DNA from: Chryseobacterium indoltheticum
GTDB taxonomy: Bacteria; Bacteroidota; Bacteroidia; Flavobacteriales; Weeksellaceae
DNA length: 64,000 nucleotides
NCBI RefSeq assembly: GCF_003815915.1
Contig: NZ_CP033929.1
Span: 2,170,001-2,234,000 of the forward strand
Reading direction: 5' to 3'
Below the pieces are notes generated by a model that searched no databases, was not told where the DNA came from, and saw only the letters and a program-made list of their open reading frames with translations. A program made the position numbers and the translations under genes. Below are positions 28,208-36,085 of the stretch, one piece after another (within the stretch, counting starts at the first letter, position 1; each line of letters begins with the position of its first letter).

Positions 28208-29236
28208 TTATTGAGGAGTAATTTCGTACTGTAATGTTGTAGAATACTCGGTAGGCTTAGCATTAATTAATTGCTCATCTTGTGGCAATGTAAAATATTT
28301 GATGTCGTAGTTGTAGATGGTACTTTGGGATGCATTTCCCTTTGCAAGAGTTTGATTTGCAGTGCTCAAAGTTATCGGGAAAACAGTCTGATTACTTTGC
28401 CCAAGAGGTTGCAGAGCAAGATGCACTGCTCCCACAGGAATAGAATAATTGCCTGTGTTTGATTGCAGATGACTTTGTAATGATCTTACTTTAATCTGGA
28501 AGTTGGTATTTGTATTGATTTGCAAACCGCTCGGATAAACAACGCTGGTTCCGTTGTTGTAATCCTGCATGCTATTAAATTCAAGCAAGCCGTTTGCGGC
28601 ATTCATGTTTATTTTTAAAGACATTTCCTGCGTTACTGGTGGTGTTCCCGTCAAATTAGCAATATGAAAATCAAAAGTATGATTTACTTTTCCTATCACA
28701 TTATTGTATTGATCATATGCTGTAAATTCTACAGGAGCTACAAACCTCGTCCACGCCGGATATGTTCCCAGATAAGCGCCTCCCATTATCGTAATACCGT
28801 ATTTAAGCTGAAGATTGTAGTAGCCATTGGGTGTAGAAGGCATATTGTATAAAGGAGCATTAGATTGAGGAACCAAAAAGACTTCTGCATTTTCCTGTAA
28901 AAATACATTTGGTGGTACTCCTATTTGTGCTAGTGATGGAGTAGGGTTAGGGTATGCCTGCCCGACTGAGGAGATGGGCTGAAAGGATATTTTATTGCCT
29001 GGAATGGTGTATTGGCCGTCTGTAGAAGTTATTGGCTGTTTCAGGTTTGCCGAAAGTTTCCAATAAGGCATGTTTAAATTGCCATTGGCAGCAAAGGTTA
29101 CCGTATATGCATCGGGATTATTGTTTCCATTGTAAGAATTTACCTGCAAATAGCTGTTGGTCCATGAAGTGAATGAAACCTGAGCATTAAACAGCATGGA
29201 AATTGTGATGAAGAAAGTGACTAATACCTTACTCAT
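28208..29236 (-). CDS. Putative two-domain pilus tip or adhesin subunit
   Basis: A 342-residue exported protein; the signal peptide ends SMLFNAQ. Two beta-sandwich-like halves are visible, with the second starting near TPPVTQEMSLKINMN. The last residues, EYSTTLQYEITPQ, match the end of the small pilin-like protein at 30094-30615 (LYTTELTYTIVSQ), suggesting a shared final strand. An adhesin plus pilin-domain layout is typical of tip subunits in chaperone-usher systems. Its start overlaps the end of the chaperone gene by eight bases (ATGAGTAA), so they are translationally coupled. No characterised homologue is recognised. Confidence 0.6.
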   Translation of the reverse strand: MSKVLVTFFITISMLFNAQVSFTSWTNSYLQVNSYNGNNNPDAYTVTFAANGNLNMPYWKLSANLKQPITSTDGQYTIPGNKISFQPISSVGQAYPNPTPSLAQIGVPPNVFLQENAEVFLVPQSNAPLYNMPSTPNGYYNLQLKYGITIMGGAYLGTYPAWTRFVAPVEFTAYDQYNNVIGKVNHTFDFHIANLTGTPPVTQEMSLKINMNAANGLLEFNSMQDYNNGTSVVYPSGLQINTNTNFQIKVRSLQSHLQSNTGNYSIPVGAVHLALQPLGQSNQTVFPITLSTANQTLAKGNASQSTIYNYDIKYFTLPQDEQLINAKPTEYSTTLQYEITPQ

Positions 29237-30020
29237 AATTAAAATTCAATTCTCCCATTTCTAATGTCTCATTATCTCCGTAATCAATCAAAACAGACAC
29301 ATTATACGAGCCTTTTTCAGTTAAATCTTGTACCGGAATGGTTACCTTACGGATGTTTCCGGGGAGGGTATAAAAAACAATTGGCTCTACCGTAATTTTT
29401 TTACCTGTGTTTGTATTGATAATATCTGTTATGATTTTTCCGTCAGTCCATATCTCCGATTGGTTTTCAAAAGTAATATTTAATAGCTTTTTTGAGCTAT
29501 CGAATTTTAAATCTTGAATTTCAATTTTTCTTTTTATTGGTTCCAGTGTTCTATGAAATATCTTGATTCCGGAACGAATGCTTACTTTAATTTTTGCTCC
29601 TTTGTTGTCTACATCGTCCACAGGATTCATTTGGCTGACAAATAGTACTGCTGTATGTGCAGAAAGTTTGTCTTGGTTTACTTTTGGTGAAGTAAGGGTT
29701 ACCTCAAGTTCTTTTCTCTCTCCGGGAGCCAGACTGAAATAGTTATCATCTTTTTTGATATTGATCCAGCTTGCACAAGAGTTTTTCAACGCGCCGGCTG
29801 CATACATCATATTTTCACCTTTTTCATCATAATCCCAATCACCTAAGCTAACCGCAAGGTCTAAAGTGTTTTTTGCACTCACATTGGTAACCGTTATTTT
29901 TTGCGTATTACTAGATCCCGCAGCAGACTCAAAATATACTCTAGGTGGAGAAACCGAAATACCTGTCTGTGCACTGATTTGTATCATCAGAAATAAGAAA
30001 AGTAAGGTGATTTTGTTCAT
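29229..30020 (-). CDS. PapD-like periplasmic pilus chaperone
   Basis: A 263-residue protein with a signal peptide ending IQISAQ. The first Ig-like domain reads GISVSPPRVYFESAAGSS, then TQKITVTNVSAKNTLDLAVSL, SWINIKKDDNYFSLAPGERKELEVTL and SAHTAVLFVSQMNP. This is the order of strands seen in PapD and archaic (CsuC-type) chaperones, including the W followed by a PG-containing strand. The second domain includes KIEIQDLKFDSSKKLLNITFENQSE and ends in IDYGDNETLEMGELNFNYE. Role: holding pilin-like subunits in the periplasm for delivery to the outer-membrane protein encoded two genes downstream. The fold call is moderately sure; related COG1470-type proteins exist. Confidence 0.72.
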   Translation of the reverse strand: MNKITLLFLFLMIQISAQTGISVSPPRVYFESAAGSSNTQKITVTNVSAKNTLDLAVSLGDWDYDEKGENMMYAAGALKNSCASWINIKKDDNYFSLAPGERKELEVTLTSPKVNQDKLSAHTAVLFVSQMNPVDDVDNKGAKIKVSIRSGIKIFHRTLEPIKRKIEIQDLKFDSSKKLLNITFENQSEIWTDGKIITDIINTNTGKKITVEPIVFYTLPGNIRKVTIPVQDLTEKGSYNVSVLIDYGDNETLEMGELNFNYE

Positions 30021-30093
30021 GATGGTATTTTTAATTACATAAAAAGTGTCACAAAGAATTGTGACACTACAATATCATAATGAGTGTAGTTTG

Positions 30094-30615
30094 TTATTGA
30101 CTAACAATCGTATACGTTAATTCTGTTGTATATAGAGTAGGATCTTGACCTGCAATATAATTGTTTATGTAAGCATTTGCTCCAGCTCCTTTATATGCAA
30201 TGTTGATTTTTTTGTTAACTCCACCACTTGTTGAAGTTACCAAAGTGCTTTCACTTCCACTTAGCTGCACGTCTTGAGAGTATTGAGCTCCGTTTAAAAC
30301 ATCTGAACCTGCTGAAGCTTTTATTAGAATAGTATTTGTCGAGATACTTTTTCCTCCGTTCTGCATTGCAGCATTACTAGCTTTTACTTTAACCTGGAAA
30401 CCACCAGTACTGTAAATGTTTAAGTGATCCGGATTTTCTGATGTTACACCGTTTTGATAATCATCTTTTGTGACGTACTCTAAGTTTACTACTTTTTGGG
30501 AAGTGTTTACTACTAGCGTTTGAATGGGCTTTAATCTAACGTTTAATGTTACGTTTTGAGCGCTAGCTGTTGCGAAAGCAAGTAATCCTGCTGCCGACAA
30601 TAAAAATTGTTTCAT
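30094..30615 (-). CDS. Pilin-like secreted subunit
   Basis: A 173-residue exported protein; the signal peptide is MKQFLLSAAGLLAFATASAQ. The mature part is a small beta-rich domain: NVTLNVRLKPIQTLVVNTSQKVVNLEYVTKDDYQNGV, GGFQVKVKASNAAM, STNTILIKASAG and the end LYTTELTYTIVSQ. The size, beta content and hydrophobic alternating end fit a donor-strand pilin such as the SCPU/DUF4402-like subunits of archaic pili. It is the first gene of the four-gene operon, as expected for the most abundant subunit, and has the clearest promoter (30665-30672). No cysteine pair is present. Function is inferred from context. Confidence 0.62.
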   Translation of the reverse strand: MKQFLLSAAGLLAFATASAQNVTLNVRLKPIQTLVVNTSQKVVNLEYVTKDDYQNGVTSENPDHLNIYSTGGFQVKVKASNAAMQNGGKSISTNTILIKASAGSDVLNGAQYSQDVQLSGSESTLVTSTSGGVNKKINIAYKGAGANAYINNYIAGQDPTLYTTELTYTIVSQ

Positions 30616-30664
30616 AATATCAATCAGTTTTATTTTAGATATGTATATCTATTCTTTTCGAGTG

Positions 30665-30672
30665 CAAAGATA
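30665..30672 (-). promoter_or_regulatory. Promoter -7 box of the pilus-like operon
   Basis: On the minus strand TATCTTTG matches TAnnTTTG exactly. A TTG lies about 25 bases upstream (30698-30700). Transcription would start about 45 bases before the pilin-like ATG. Confidence 0.6.
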
Positions 30673-31243
30673 TGTACCATCTAGAGATTGGGATTTGCAA
30701 AAACACGCTTATTTTTTGTAAATTTTTACACAAATGAGTATGTTTTACAATAATTGATATAATTAAAACTATTTTTAATACGAATATGTGATTAGAAACT
30801 GGTTCTTAAAGAGTTGTAAGCACGCTTACGTCGTTTTTTTAAAACAGGTAACCGGATCCATTGATTTTATTCAATACATCCAGTTACCATTGAAAACTGA
30901 TGATGAAAAGTTTATTAATATGATGAATGTGTCGATTGAAAAGAATAAATATAATACTAATAATACTTTGTGATTTGATGTTCTTCGTTATTTTCTGATA
31001 TGATAATTTTTATGTTGTTCTATTTAATACTGCAAATCTACTCAGTATATATACGTAATACAATTTACTGTGGGTTTGATTTAATAATTTTTACGTAATA
31101 ATTTATAAATTATTACATAAAAAAGAAATGCAACTACTTAATAATTAAATATTTACATTTTTTACTTTGCAAAGTTCATACAAACAAAATTTGCTCTAAA
31201 AAATAGAGCAAAAAATGGTATAAAAACATAAAATTTCACAAAC
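30673..31243. other. Intergenic region with a strong hairpin
   Basis: This 570-base gap lies between the pilus-like operon and an AraC gene. At 30847-30888 GGTAACCGGAT faces ATCCAGTTACC (10 of 11), with a nested CATTGA/TTCAAT pair. A 61-codon plus-strand frame over it has no recognisable features. The rest is AT-rich. Confidence 0.45.
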
Positions 31244-32089
31244 TTAGAAAGTCATTTCCCGCATATCGGAAGGTTTTTTTCCACTGTGTTTTTTTACAAA
31301 ATTGGTGAAGTTACCTTCATCTTTAAATCCTAAATCGAATGCGATTTCAGATAAAGTTTTATTTGAAAATTTGATAGCTTTCTCACATTCGAATTTTACT
31401 TTTTCTATAATCATTTGCTTCGCAGATTTACCATATACAAATTCTGTCATGTCGGTAAGTCTACGACTGGAAACCCTCAATTCGCTTGCATAATGAGAAA
31501 CTTTTTTTTCTGTTTTATAATCTCTATGAAGAATCACAGTAAAACGATTAACTAAACTTACAGATTCCAACTGTTCTTTTGGGTCGTTTTTGTGATCAAT
31601 ATGCAAATGAGCATCAAGAATTAAACTTTCTATTGCATTATGTGCCGCAGCAAAATAGATGTTTTTTTCATCAATTGCTGAAAATATTTTCAGCCTTTCT
31701 ATTAAGATGATTTTATTGTATTCTGTATTTCCAAAATATGGCGCAACAAAAATGTGAGATTTACTGTTGAAAAAAATATTTGAATTGAGATATATGCTGT
31801 CTTTTGATGTCTTATCAAAAAATTCTTTAGAAAAAACAATGGCGTAAATTTCTTTACCCAATGCATTTCCAAATTCTACATTTTTTTGAGGACCAATAAA
31901 GACAGAGTTTCCACCGGGGATCTGATAAGGTTTATGCTCAACGGTTATATTGAGATCTTCAGCGACCAAATAAATAGCAAAATATTCTAATGTATTGAAT
32001 TTTCTTGAAAAATTATTGCGTTTTATAATATCAGAAACGAGATTAATACTGAAGCCATTTTTTTTTAATTCATCGAATATTTGATTCAT
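31244..32089 (-). CDS. AraC-family transcriptional regulator
   Basis: A 281-residue protein. The N-terminal ligand or sensing half (residues 1-170) has no recognisable cupin motif, although IPGGNSVFIGPQKNVEF resembles one strand. The C-terminal double helix-turn-helix is clear: KKVSHYASELRVSSRRLTDMTEFVYGKSAKQMI and the second helix pair LSEIAFDLGFKDEGNFTNFVKKHSGKKPSDMRE, which has the family consensus. It lies immediately upstream of the pilus-like operon on the same strand but is separated by 628 bases, so it may control that operon or act elsewhere. Confidence 0.88.
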   Translation of the reverse strand: MNQIFDELKKNGFSINLVSDIIKRNNFSRKFNTLEYFAIYLVAEDLNITVEHKPYQIPGGNSVFIGPQKNVEFGNALGKEIYAIVFSKEFFDKTSKDSIYLNSNIFFNSKSHIFVAPYFGNTEYNKIILIERLKIFSAIDEKNIYFAAAHNAIESLILDAHLHIDHKNDPKEQLESVSLVNRFTVILHRDYKTEKKVSHYASELRVSSRRLTDMTEFVYGKSAKQMIIEKVKFECEKAIKFSNKTLSEIAFDLGFKDEGNFTNFVKKHSGKKPSDMREMTF

Positions 32090-32552
32090 TGCCTAATTTG
32101 TGTTTATGAATGAATATATTCGTCAAAAATAAGTATTAGTTGGGTATAATTATCACTTTATTTTATGATTTTCTTACAAATTTTCAAAAAAAACAGAAAA
32201 GTGGTCTGATTATGTCATTTTAGTTTTGCTGAAAAATTAATTTTCCTTTATTTCATCATATATGTAGCTATTTTGATACAAATTAATTCCATTACTAATA
32301 ATCGTCTTTTTATATTCTGAAATCTTAAATGATGAGCGGCTAAATAATGAATAGTTGAAAAGTGCAAATTATTTTTTTGAGAAATAGTGGTATTGCCTTA
32401 AATACCATGTCGAGTGAGGAAGTTTCTATGATATTAACTATTAAATGTAGTTTTAATGACGATATTTTTTATTTTTTATGTTTTGATGAAATATTTTCAT
32501 TTATATATGTCAAAAAAAACCTCTACAATTAGGCTGGAATAGTCTGAAACCA
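32090..32552. other. AT-rich intergenic region upstream of the histone-like gene
   Basis: About 460 bases with no reading frame or RNA that I can support. The only clear signal is the promoter box at its right end. Confidence 0.35.
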
Positions 32553-32560
32553 TATATTTG
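32553..32560 (+). promoter_or_regulatory. Promoter -7 box of the histone-like gene
   Basis: TATATTTG matches TAnnTTTG exactly, 19 bases before the ATG. Confidence 0.6.
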
Positions 32561-32579
32561 CAGCCTAAATTTTATAGAC

Positions 32580-32756
32580 ATGAAAGAACTTATCGAAAAA
32601 ATCAACGCAGAATTTGAAGCGTTCACAACAGAAGCTAACCAACAAGTTGAAAAAGGAAACAAGGCAGCTGGAACCAGAGCTCGTAAATCAGCTCTTGAAC
32701 TAAGCAAATTGTTCAAAGATTTCAGAAAAGTTTCTGTTGAAGAATCTAAAAAATAA
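32580..32756 (+). CDS. Histone H1-like DNA-binding protein
   Basis: A 58-residue protein: it begins MKELIEKINAEFEAFTTEA, continues through KGNKAAGTRARKSALELSK, and ends KVSVEESKK. It is Lys-rich and helical with an AGTRARKSALELSKLF core that matches the short histone H1-like proteins conserved in Bacteroidota. Such proteins bind and compact DNA. It stands alone between an exact promoter box (32553) and a strong terminator (32762), the usual arrangement for a highly expressed small gene. Confidence 0.85.
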   Translation: MKELIEKINAEFEAFTTEANQQVEKGNKAAGTRARKSALELSKLFKDFRKVSVEESKK

Positions 32757-32761
32757 TAAGT

Positions 32762-32793
32762 AAGCCGGCTGATTCAGTCGGCTTATTTTTTTT
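32762..32793 (+). terminator. Terminator of the histone-like gene
   Basis: AAGCCGGCT pairs with AGTCGGCTT (one G-T pair) around GATTC and is followed by a T run. The T run overlaps the stop of the convergent AraC gene. Confidence 0.85.
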
Positions 32794-33604
32794 AAAATAT
32801 ATTTTTCTTACTGATTTTTGGCTTCGTATTCATAATGGCCTGGTAAGATGATGTAAATGCCGAAAGGCTTTTGTATCCCACTTTGTAAGCGATTTCGCTT
32901 AACGTGAACTGATTACAATCAATCAATTCTATACTTTTAAGAATTTTGATCAGTTGTACATATTTCTTTATACTTATTCCGGTTTCCTGTTTAAAGATGC
33001 GCTGAAGGCTTCTTGTAGAAAGATTTGCAATCTCTGCAAGTTCTTCAATACTATGATTATGCTGATAATTTTGATTAATAAACTGGCAGACTTCAAGTAA
33101 TCTTTTATCTGAAGGCAGCGGAATTTGTAATGCATTATTTTCATCACAAAAATGAGGAAGGCTAATCAGTAGTGCATTCATAAAAGCTTCCTGCTCATCA
33201 TTTTCTGCAGTTTCTTTATTCCATTTTTTCGCATATAAAATCATCTCTTTCAAAACCGGCGGCGCTGGGAAAACATGTATTTGACTATAAAAATAATCTT
33301 CAGGAATATTTTTAAAAAGACTTACCATCAATTTTACGGTTTCGGCTTCTGAAGTTATCTTATGTTTTTGCAATGACGGAACCCAAATAACATGATTCTG
33401 CGGAACGAGATAAATTTTGTCATTGATATGAAAATATTGATAACCTTCTTTCACAAAAGTGAGCTGTGCGCGCTGATGAAGATGTTCGTAATCATCATGT
33501 TGCCAATTTTCTTCGTACCAGATGTAAGCGTCTTTTTCTAATGAATCGTCAAAAAATCCATTTTCCTGTTCTGTCAGATTGCATTTAGATTTGGCGCTTT
33601 GCAT
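32792..33604 (-). CDS. AraC-family regulator with cupin-type N-terminal domain
   Basis: A 270-residue regulator. The N-terminal cupin-like segment is HDDYEHLHQRAQLTFVKEGYQYFHINDKIYLVPQNHVIWVPSLQKH, with His residues in the strand turns. The C-terminal AraC domain is SIEELAEIANLSTRSLQRIFKQETGISIKKYVQ and SEIAYKVGYKSLSAFTSSYQ. It is divergent from the flavodoxin-RidA fusion gene, with 63 bases between starts and facing promoter boxes (33616-33623 minus, 33640-33647 plus). It therefore probably controls that gene and itself. Confidence 0.9.
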   Translation of the reverse strand: MQSAKSKCNLTEQENGFFDDSLEKDAYIWYEENWQHDDYEHLHQRAQLTFVKEGYQYFHINDKIYLVPQNHVIWVPSLQKHKITSEAETVKLMVSLFKNIPEDYFYSQIHVFPAPPVLKEMILYAKKWNKETAENDEQEAFMNALLISLPHFCDENNALQIPLPSDKRLLEVCQFINQNYQHNHSIEELAEIANLSTRSLQRIFKQETGISIKKYVQLIKILKSIELIDCNQFTLSEIAYKVGYKSLSAFTSSYQAIMNTKPKISKKNIF

Positions 33605-33615
33605 AAAGTTTTTGG

Positions 33616-33623
33616 CAAAATTA
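33616..33623 (-). promoter_or_regulatory. Promoter -7 box of the AraC gene
   Basis: On the minus strand TAATTTTG matches TAnnTTTG exactly, 11 bases before the ATG, giving a very short leader. Confidence 0.5.
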
Positions 33624-33639
33624 ATAAAAATGACAGCAC

Positions 33640-33647
33640 TAAATTTG
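33640..33647 (+). promoter_or_regulatory. Promoter -7 box of the flavodoxin-RidA fusion gene
   Basis: TAAATTTG matches TAnnTTTG exactly, 20 bases before the ATG. TTTG at 33611-33614 is a possible -33 element at slightly long spacing. Confidence 0.55.
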
Positions 33648-33667
33648 CATAATCATAATTAATTTAC

Positions 33668-34810
33668 ATGAAGATATTCAATAGAGTTTTAGTACTTTTT
33701 ATTTTAACAATAATTTCAAATACGATGACGGCTCAAAATAATAAAGCAAAAGTATTGGTGCTCATCCATTCTGATAATGGCGGTACGTACGAATTGGCAA
33801 AGCAGATTTCAAAAGGAATTGAAAACAATGGAAATGTGCAGCCTATTATCAAACAGGTAAAATCATCAAATCATACAATTTTAAAAGATATTCCGGTGGC
33901 TTCAGTGGAAGAATTAAGTTCTTATGACGGAATCGCTTTTGGCTCACCCGTTTATTTTGGAAACATCAGTACAGGAATGAGTGAGTTTCTTTCGAAAACT
34001 GTGAATTTGTGGACGAATCACTCATTGGAAGGAATGCCTGCAACAGTCTTTATGTCTGCAGGAAGTGGAGCAGGGAATGAACTGGCCGTTCAGGCTTTTT
34101 GGAACACGCTTTCTGTTCACGGAATGGTTTTGGTTTCAAATGGAATTCGTGGTGTTGAAAAAATTGATAAAAATATTCCGCAGGGAAATACGGTTTTGGG
34201 AGTTACAAGTCTGGCTTCGGTTAAAAATGTAGAGAGACCAAGTTCCAGTGAAAAAGAAATAGCTTTTGAGCAGGGAAAGAATTTCGCAAAAGTTGTGTTT
34301 GCTTTGAAAGGGACTTTTCACAAAAATTCTGAAATTAAAATTTCACAAAACAAAAACATAGATAAGGTTTTAGAAGAAAAAAAGATTATTCTTCCAAATG
34401 TCCCGAAACCTGCAGGAAATTATCAGCCTTTCGTAAGATCGGGAAATCTGGTTTTCATCAATCAGGTTGCGCTGAAAGACGGAAAGATTTTATATCCCGG
34501 AAAATTAGGAGTTTCGGTGGATGAAAATCAAGTGAAAGAAGCGACTAAACAAACAATGCTGAATGTGTTGGCTGTATTGAAAGACGCTGTGAATGGAGAT
34601 TTAGATAAAGTAAAAAAAGTGGTGCAGCTCACCGGAATCTTCAATACGAAAGATGATTATACCAAACATGCTGATTTGATGAATGTTGCTTCAGACCTTG
34701 CAGTAGAAGTTTTTGCTGAAAAGGGAAAGCATGCAAGAGCCACGTTTGGTGCTTCTTCGGTTCCTGTAAATTCTTCTGTAGAAATTCAGGCAATTTTTGA
34801 AGTTGAATAA
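33668..34810 (+). CDS. Exported WrbA-like flavodoxin / RidA fusion protein
   Basis: A 380-residue fusion with a signal peptide ending SNTMTAQ. Residues about 27-215 are a WrbA-like flavodoxin fold (VLVLIHSDNGGTYELAKQISKGIE, YDGIAFGSPVYFGNISTGMSEFL, TVFMSAGSGAGNE, VHGMVLVSNG). Residues about 245-380 are a RidA/YjgF domain (FVRSGNLVFINQVAL, VKEATKQTMLNVLAVLKDA, VVQLTGIFNT, and the end HARATFGASSVPVNSSVEIQAIFEVE with the family Arg). WrbA proteins reduce quinones using FMN; RidA proteins deaminate reactive enamines. Having both in one exported chain is unusual. It is divergent from an AraC regulator that probably controls it. The reaction is unknown. Confidence 0.8.
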   Translation: MKIFNRVLVLFILTIISNTMTAQNNKAKVLVLIHSDNGGTYELAKQISKGIENNGNVQPIIKQVKSSNHTILKDIPVASVEELSSYDGIAFGSPVYFGNISTGMSEFLSKTVNLWTNHSLEGMPATVFMSAGSGAGNELAVQAFWNTLSVHGMVLVSNGIRGVEKIDKNIPQGNTVLGVTSLASVKNVERPSSSEKEIAFEQGKNFAKVVFALKGTFHKNSEIKISQNKNIDKVLEEKKIILPNVPKPAGNYQPFVRSGNLVFINQVALKDGKILYPGKLGVSVDENQVKEATKQTMLNVLAVLKDAVNGDLDKVKKVVQLTGIFNTKDDYTKHADLMNVASDLAVEVFAEKGKHARATFGASSVPVNSSVEIQAIFEVE

Positions 34811-34893
34811 CTTAAAACCGTTAAAGAAATTTAAATATTCACAAATAATATTAAATAAATCATTCATTGTAGAATTCTATTCTTTTTTGAATT

Positions 34894-34901
34894 TATATTT
34901 G
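34894..34901 (+). promoter_or_regulatory. Promoter -7 box of the 34934 gene
   Basis: TATATTTG matches TAnnTTTG exactly. A TTG lies 24 bases upstream (34867-34869). Confidence 0.55.
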
Positions 34902-34926
34902 TTCCGCTAATAACCAATAGCGGAAC
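34901..34926 (+). promoter_or_regulatory. 5'-UTR hairpin before the 34934 gene
   Basis: GTTCCGCTA and TAGCGGAAC form a perfect 9-bp stem with an 8-base loop and are followed by TTTTATT and then the ATG. It starts where transcription from the adjacent promoter box should begin. It could shield the mRNA 5' end or act as an attenuator or upstream terminator. Confidence 0.55.
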
Positions 34927-34933
34927 TTTTATT

Positions 34934-36079
34934 ATGAAACATATTTCCTTTTTATTTGTTTTATTTTCTGCACTTTTCTCAGCACAAAAATTACAGGTTG
35001 TAGATGCTGAAAACGGAAAACCAATTGCCAATGCACGAATTATTTTAACCGACCAATTGCTTTATACCAACGAAGATGGTTTTGCGCCTGTCGATGAGAA
35101 TTCTAGAGATTTTGAAGTTTCTGCGTCGGGCTTTAAGAAAGAGAATTTTAAAAACTTCAGTTCTGTCATTAAACTTGAACCTGTTTTTAAAAATATTGAA
35201 GAAGTGAAAATCATTAATGTAGACATCAAGAAGATTATTGAAGATTTGCATAAGAATTATAATAAACGATATTTTGACAAACCATCACTCTATGATATTA
35301 CTTTTAAATCTAAAAGTTTTAATAATGATAGCCTGTTTTTTATGGTAATTGCAGAAGCTAAATTGTGGACTAAAAGCAATTCTTACAATTTTAGAGATGG
35401 ATTTAAGAAGAATTATGACGAAATATTACAGATACAACTTAATAATGTAAAGTATAAAAAAAAAAGCTCGAAAGGTGTTTTTAATGTCAAAACAAATGAG
35501 TTTGAACACGCAAGTATGGGCGATTATTTTTTTAGTTTTGAAATATATCGCTTGTTAGCAAATATGAATATTAAAAATTCAAAAATTACCGGTCGACTGA
35601 TTTCAGAAGATAATGATAATCAGGTTATTTATGTAAAAGTACAATCTGAAAGAGGAATAGATGTATCGGGTGAAATTACTTATAATAAAATAGATAAAGT
35701 AATAACGTTATATGATTTAAATTATCAGCAGGAAAATTTTCCTGTTTATAAAAGAACCAATAAAGATGGGGTAGAATTTGATTATCAGCTTGGAAATGCA
35801 AGGGTAATTTTTGATTTTTATAAAAAGGACGGAAGCTACATTCCTGCGTCTAAAAAAATTACTGGCGAAAAATTCTTTGTAAGCTATGATGGTAAAAAGG
35901 ATGAGAGAAGTTTTACTACAGAAATAGTCTACAACACGTTTACAAAATCTGATAAAAAGGGATTAGACCCAAAAGTAGATTTCAATAAAAGTATCTGGGA
36001 AAATGTTCCTGTGAAAGAAGATAAAGAAGCGACTATTTTACTTTCAAAAGAAGAACAGGAATTTATCAATCAAAAATAA
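34934..36079 (+). CDS. Exported carboxypeptidase-like regulatory domain protein of unknown function
   Basis: A 381-residue protein with a signal peptide ending SALFSAQ. Residues about 20-85 are a carboxypeptidase D regulatory-like beta domain (KLQVVDAENGKPIANARIIL, TNEDGFAPVDENSRDFEVSASGFK). The remainder is charged and beta-rich with no recognised family (VDIKKIIEDLHKNYNKRYFDKPSLYDITFKSK). The same domain order occurs in Bacteroidota outer-membrane-associated proteins. The GLPGLI gene follows after six bases, so they form an operon. Confidence 0.7.
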   Translation: MKHISFLFVLFSALFSAQKLQVVDAENGKPIANARIILTDQLLYTNEDGFAPVDENSRDFEVSASGFKKENFKNFSSVIKLEPVFKNIEEVKIINVDIKKIIEDLHKNYNKRYFDKPSLYDITFKSKSFNNDSLFFMVIAEAKLWTKSNSYNFRDGFKKNYDEILQIQLNNVKYKKKSSKGVFNVKTNEFEHASMGDYFFSFEIYRLLANMNIKNSKITGRLISEDNDNQVIYVKVQSERGIDVSGEITYNKIDKVITLYDLNYQQENFPVYKRTNKDGVEFDYQLGNARVIFDFYKKDGSYIPASKKITGEKFFVSYDGKKDERSFTTEIVYNTFTKSDKKGLDPKVDFNKSIWENVPVKEDKEATILLSKEEQEFINQK

Positions 36080-36085
36080 TATATT

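Noticed and set aside
30788..30973. 61-codon plus-strand frame in the gap upstream of the pilus-like operon
   Set aside because: It has no signal peptide, domain or promoter and is explained by the hairpin-containing non-coding DNA.
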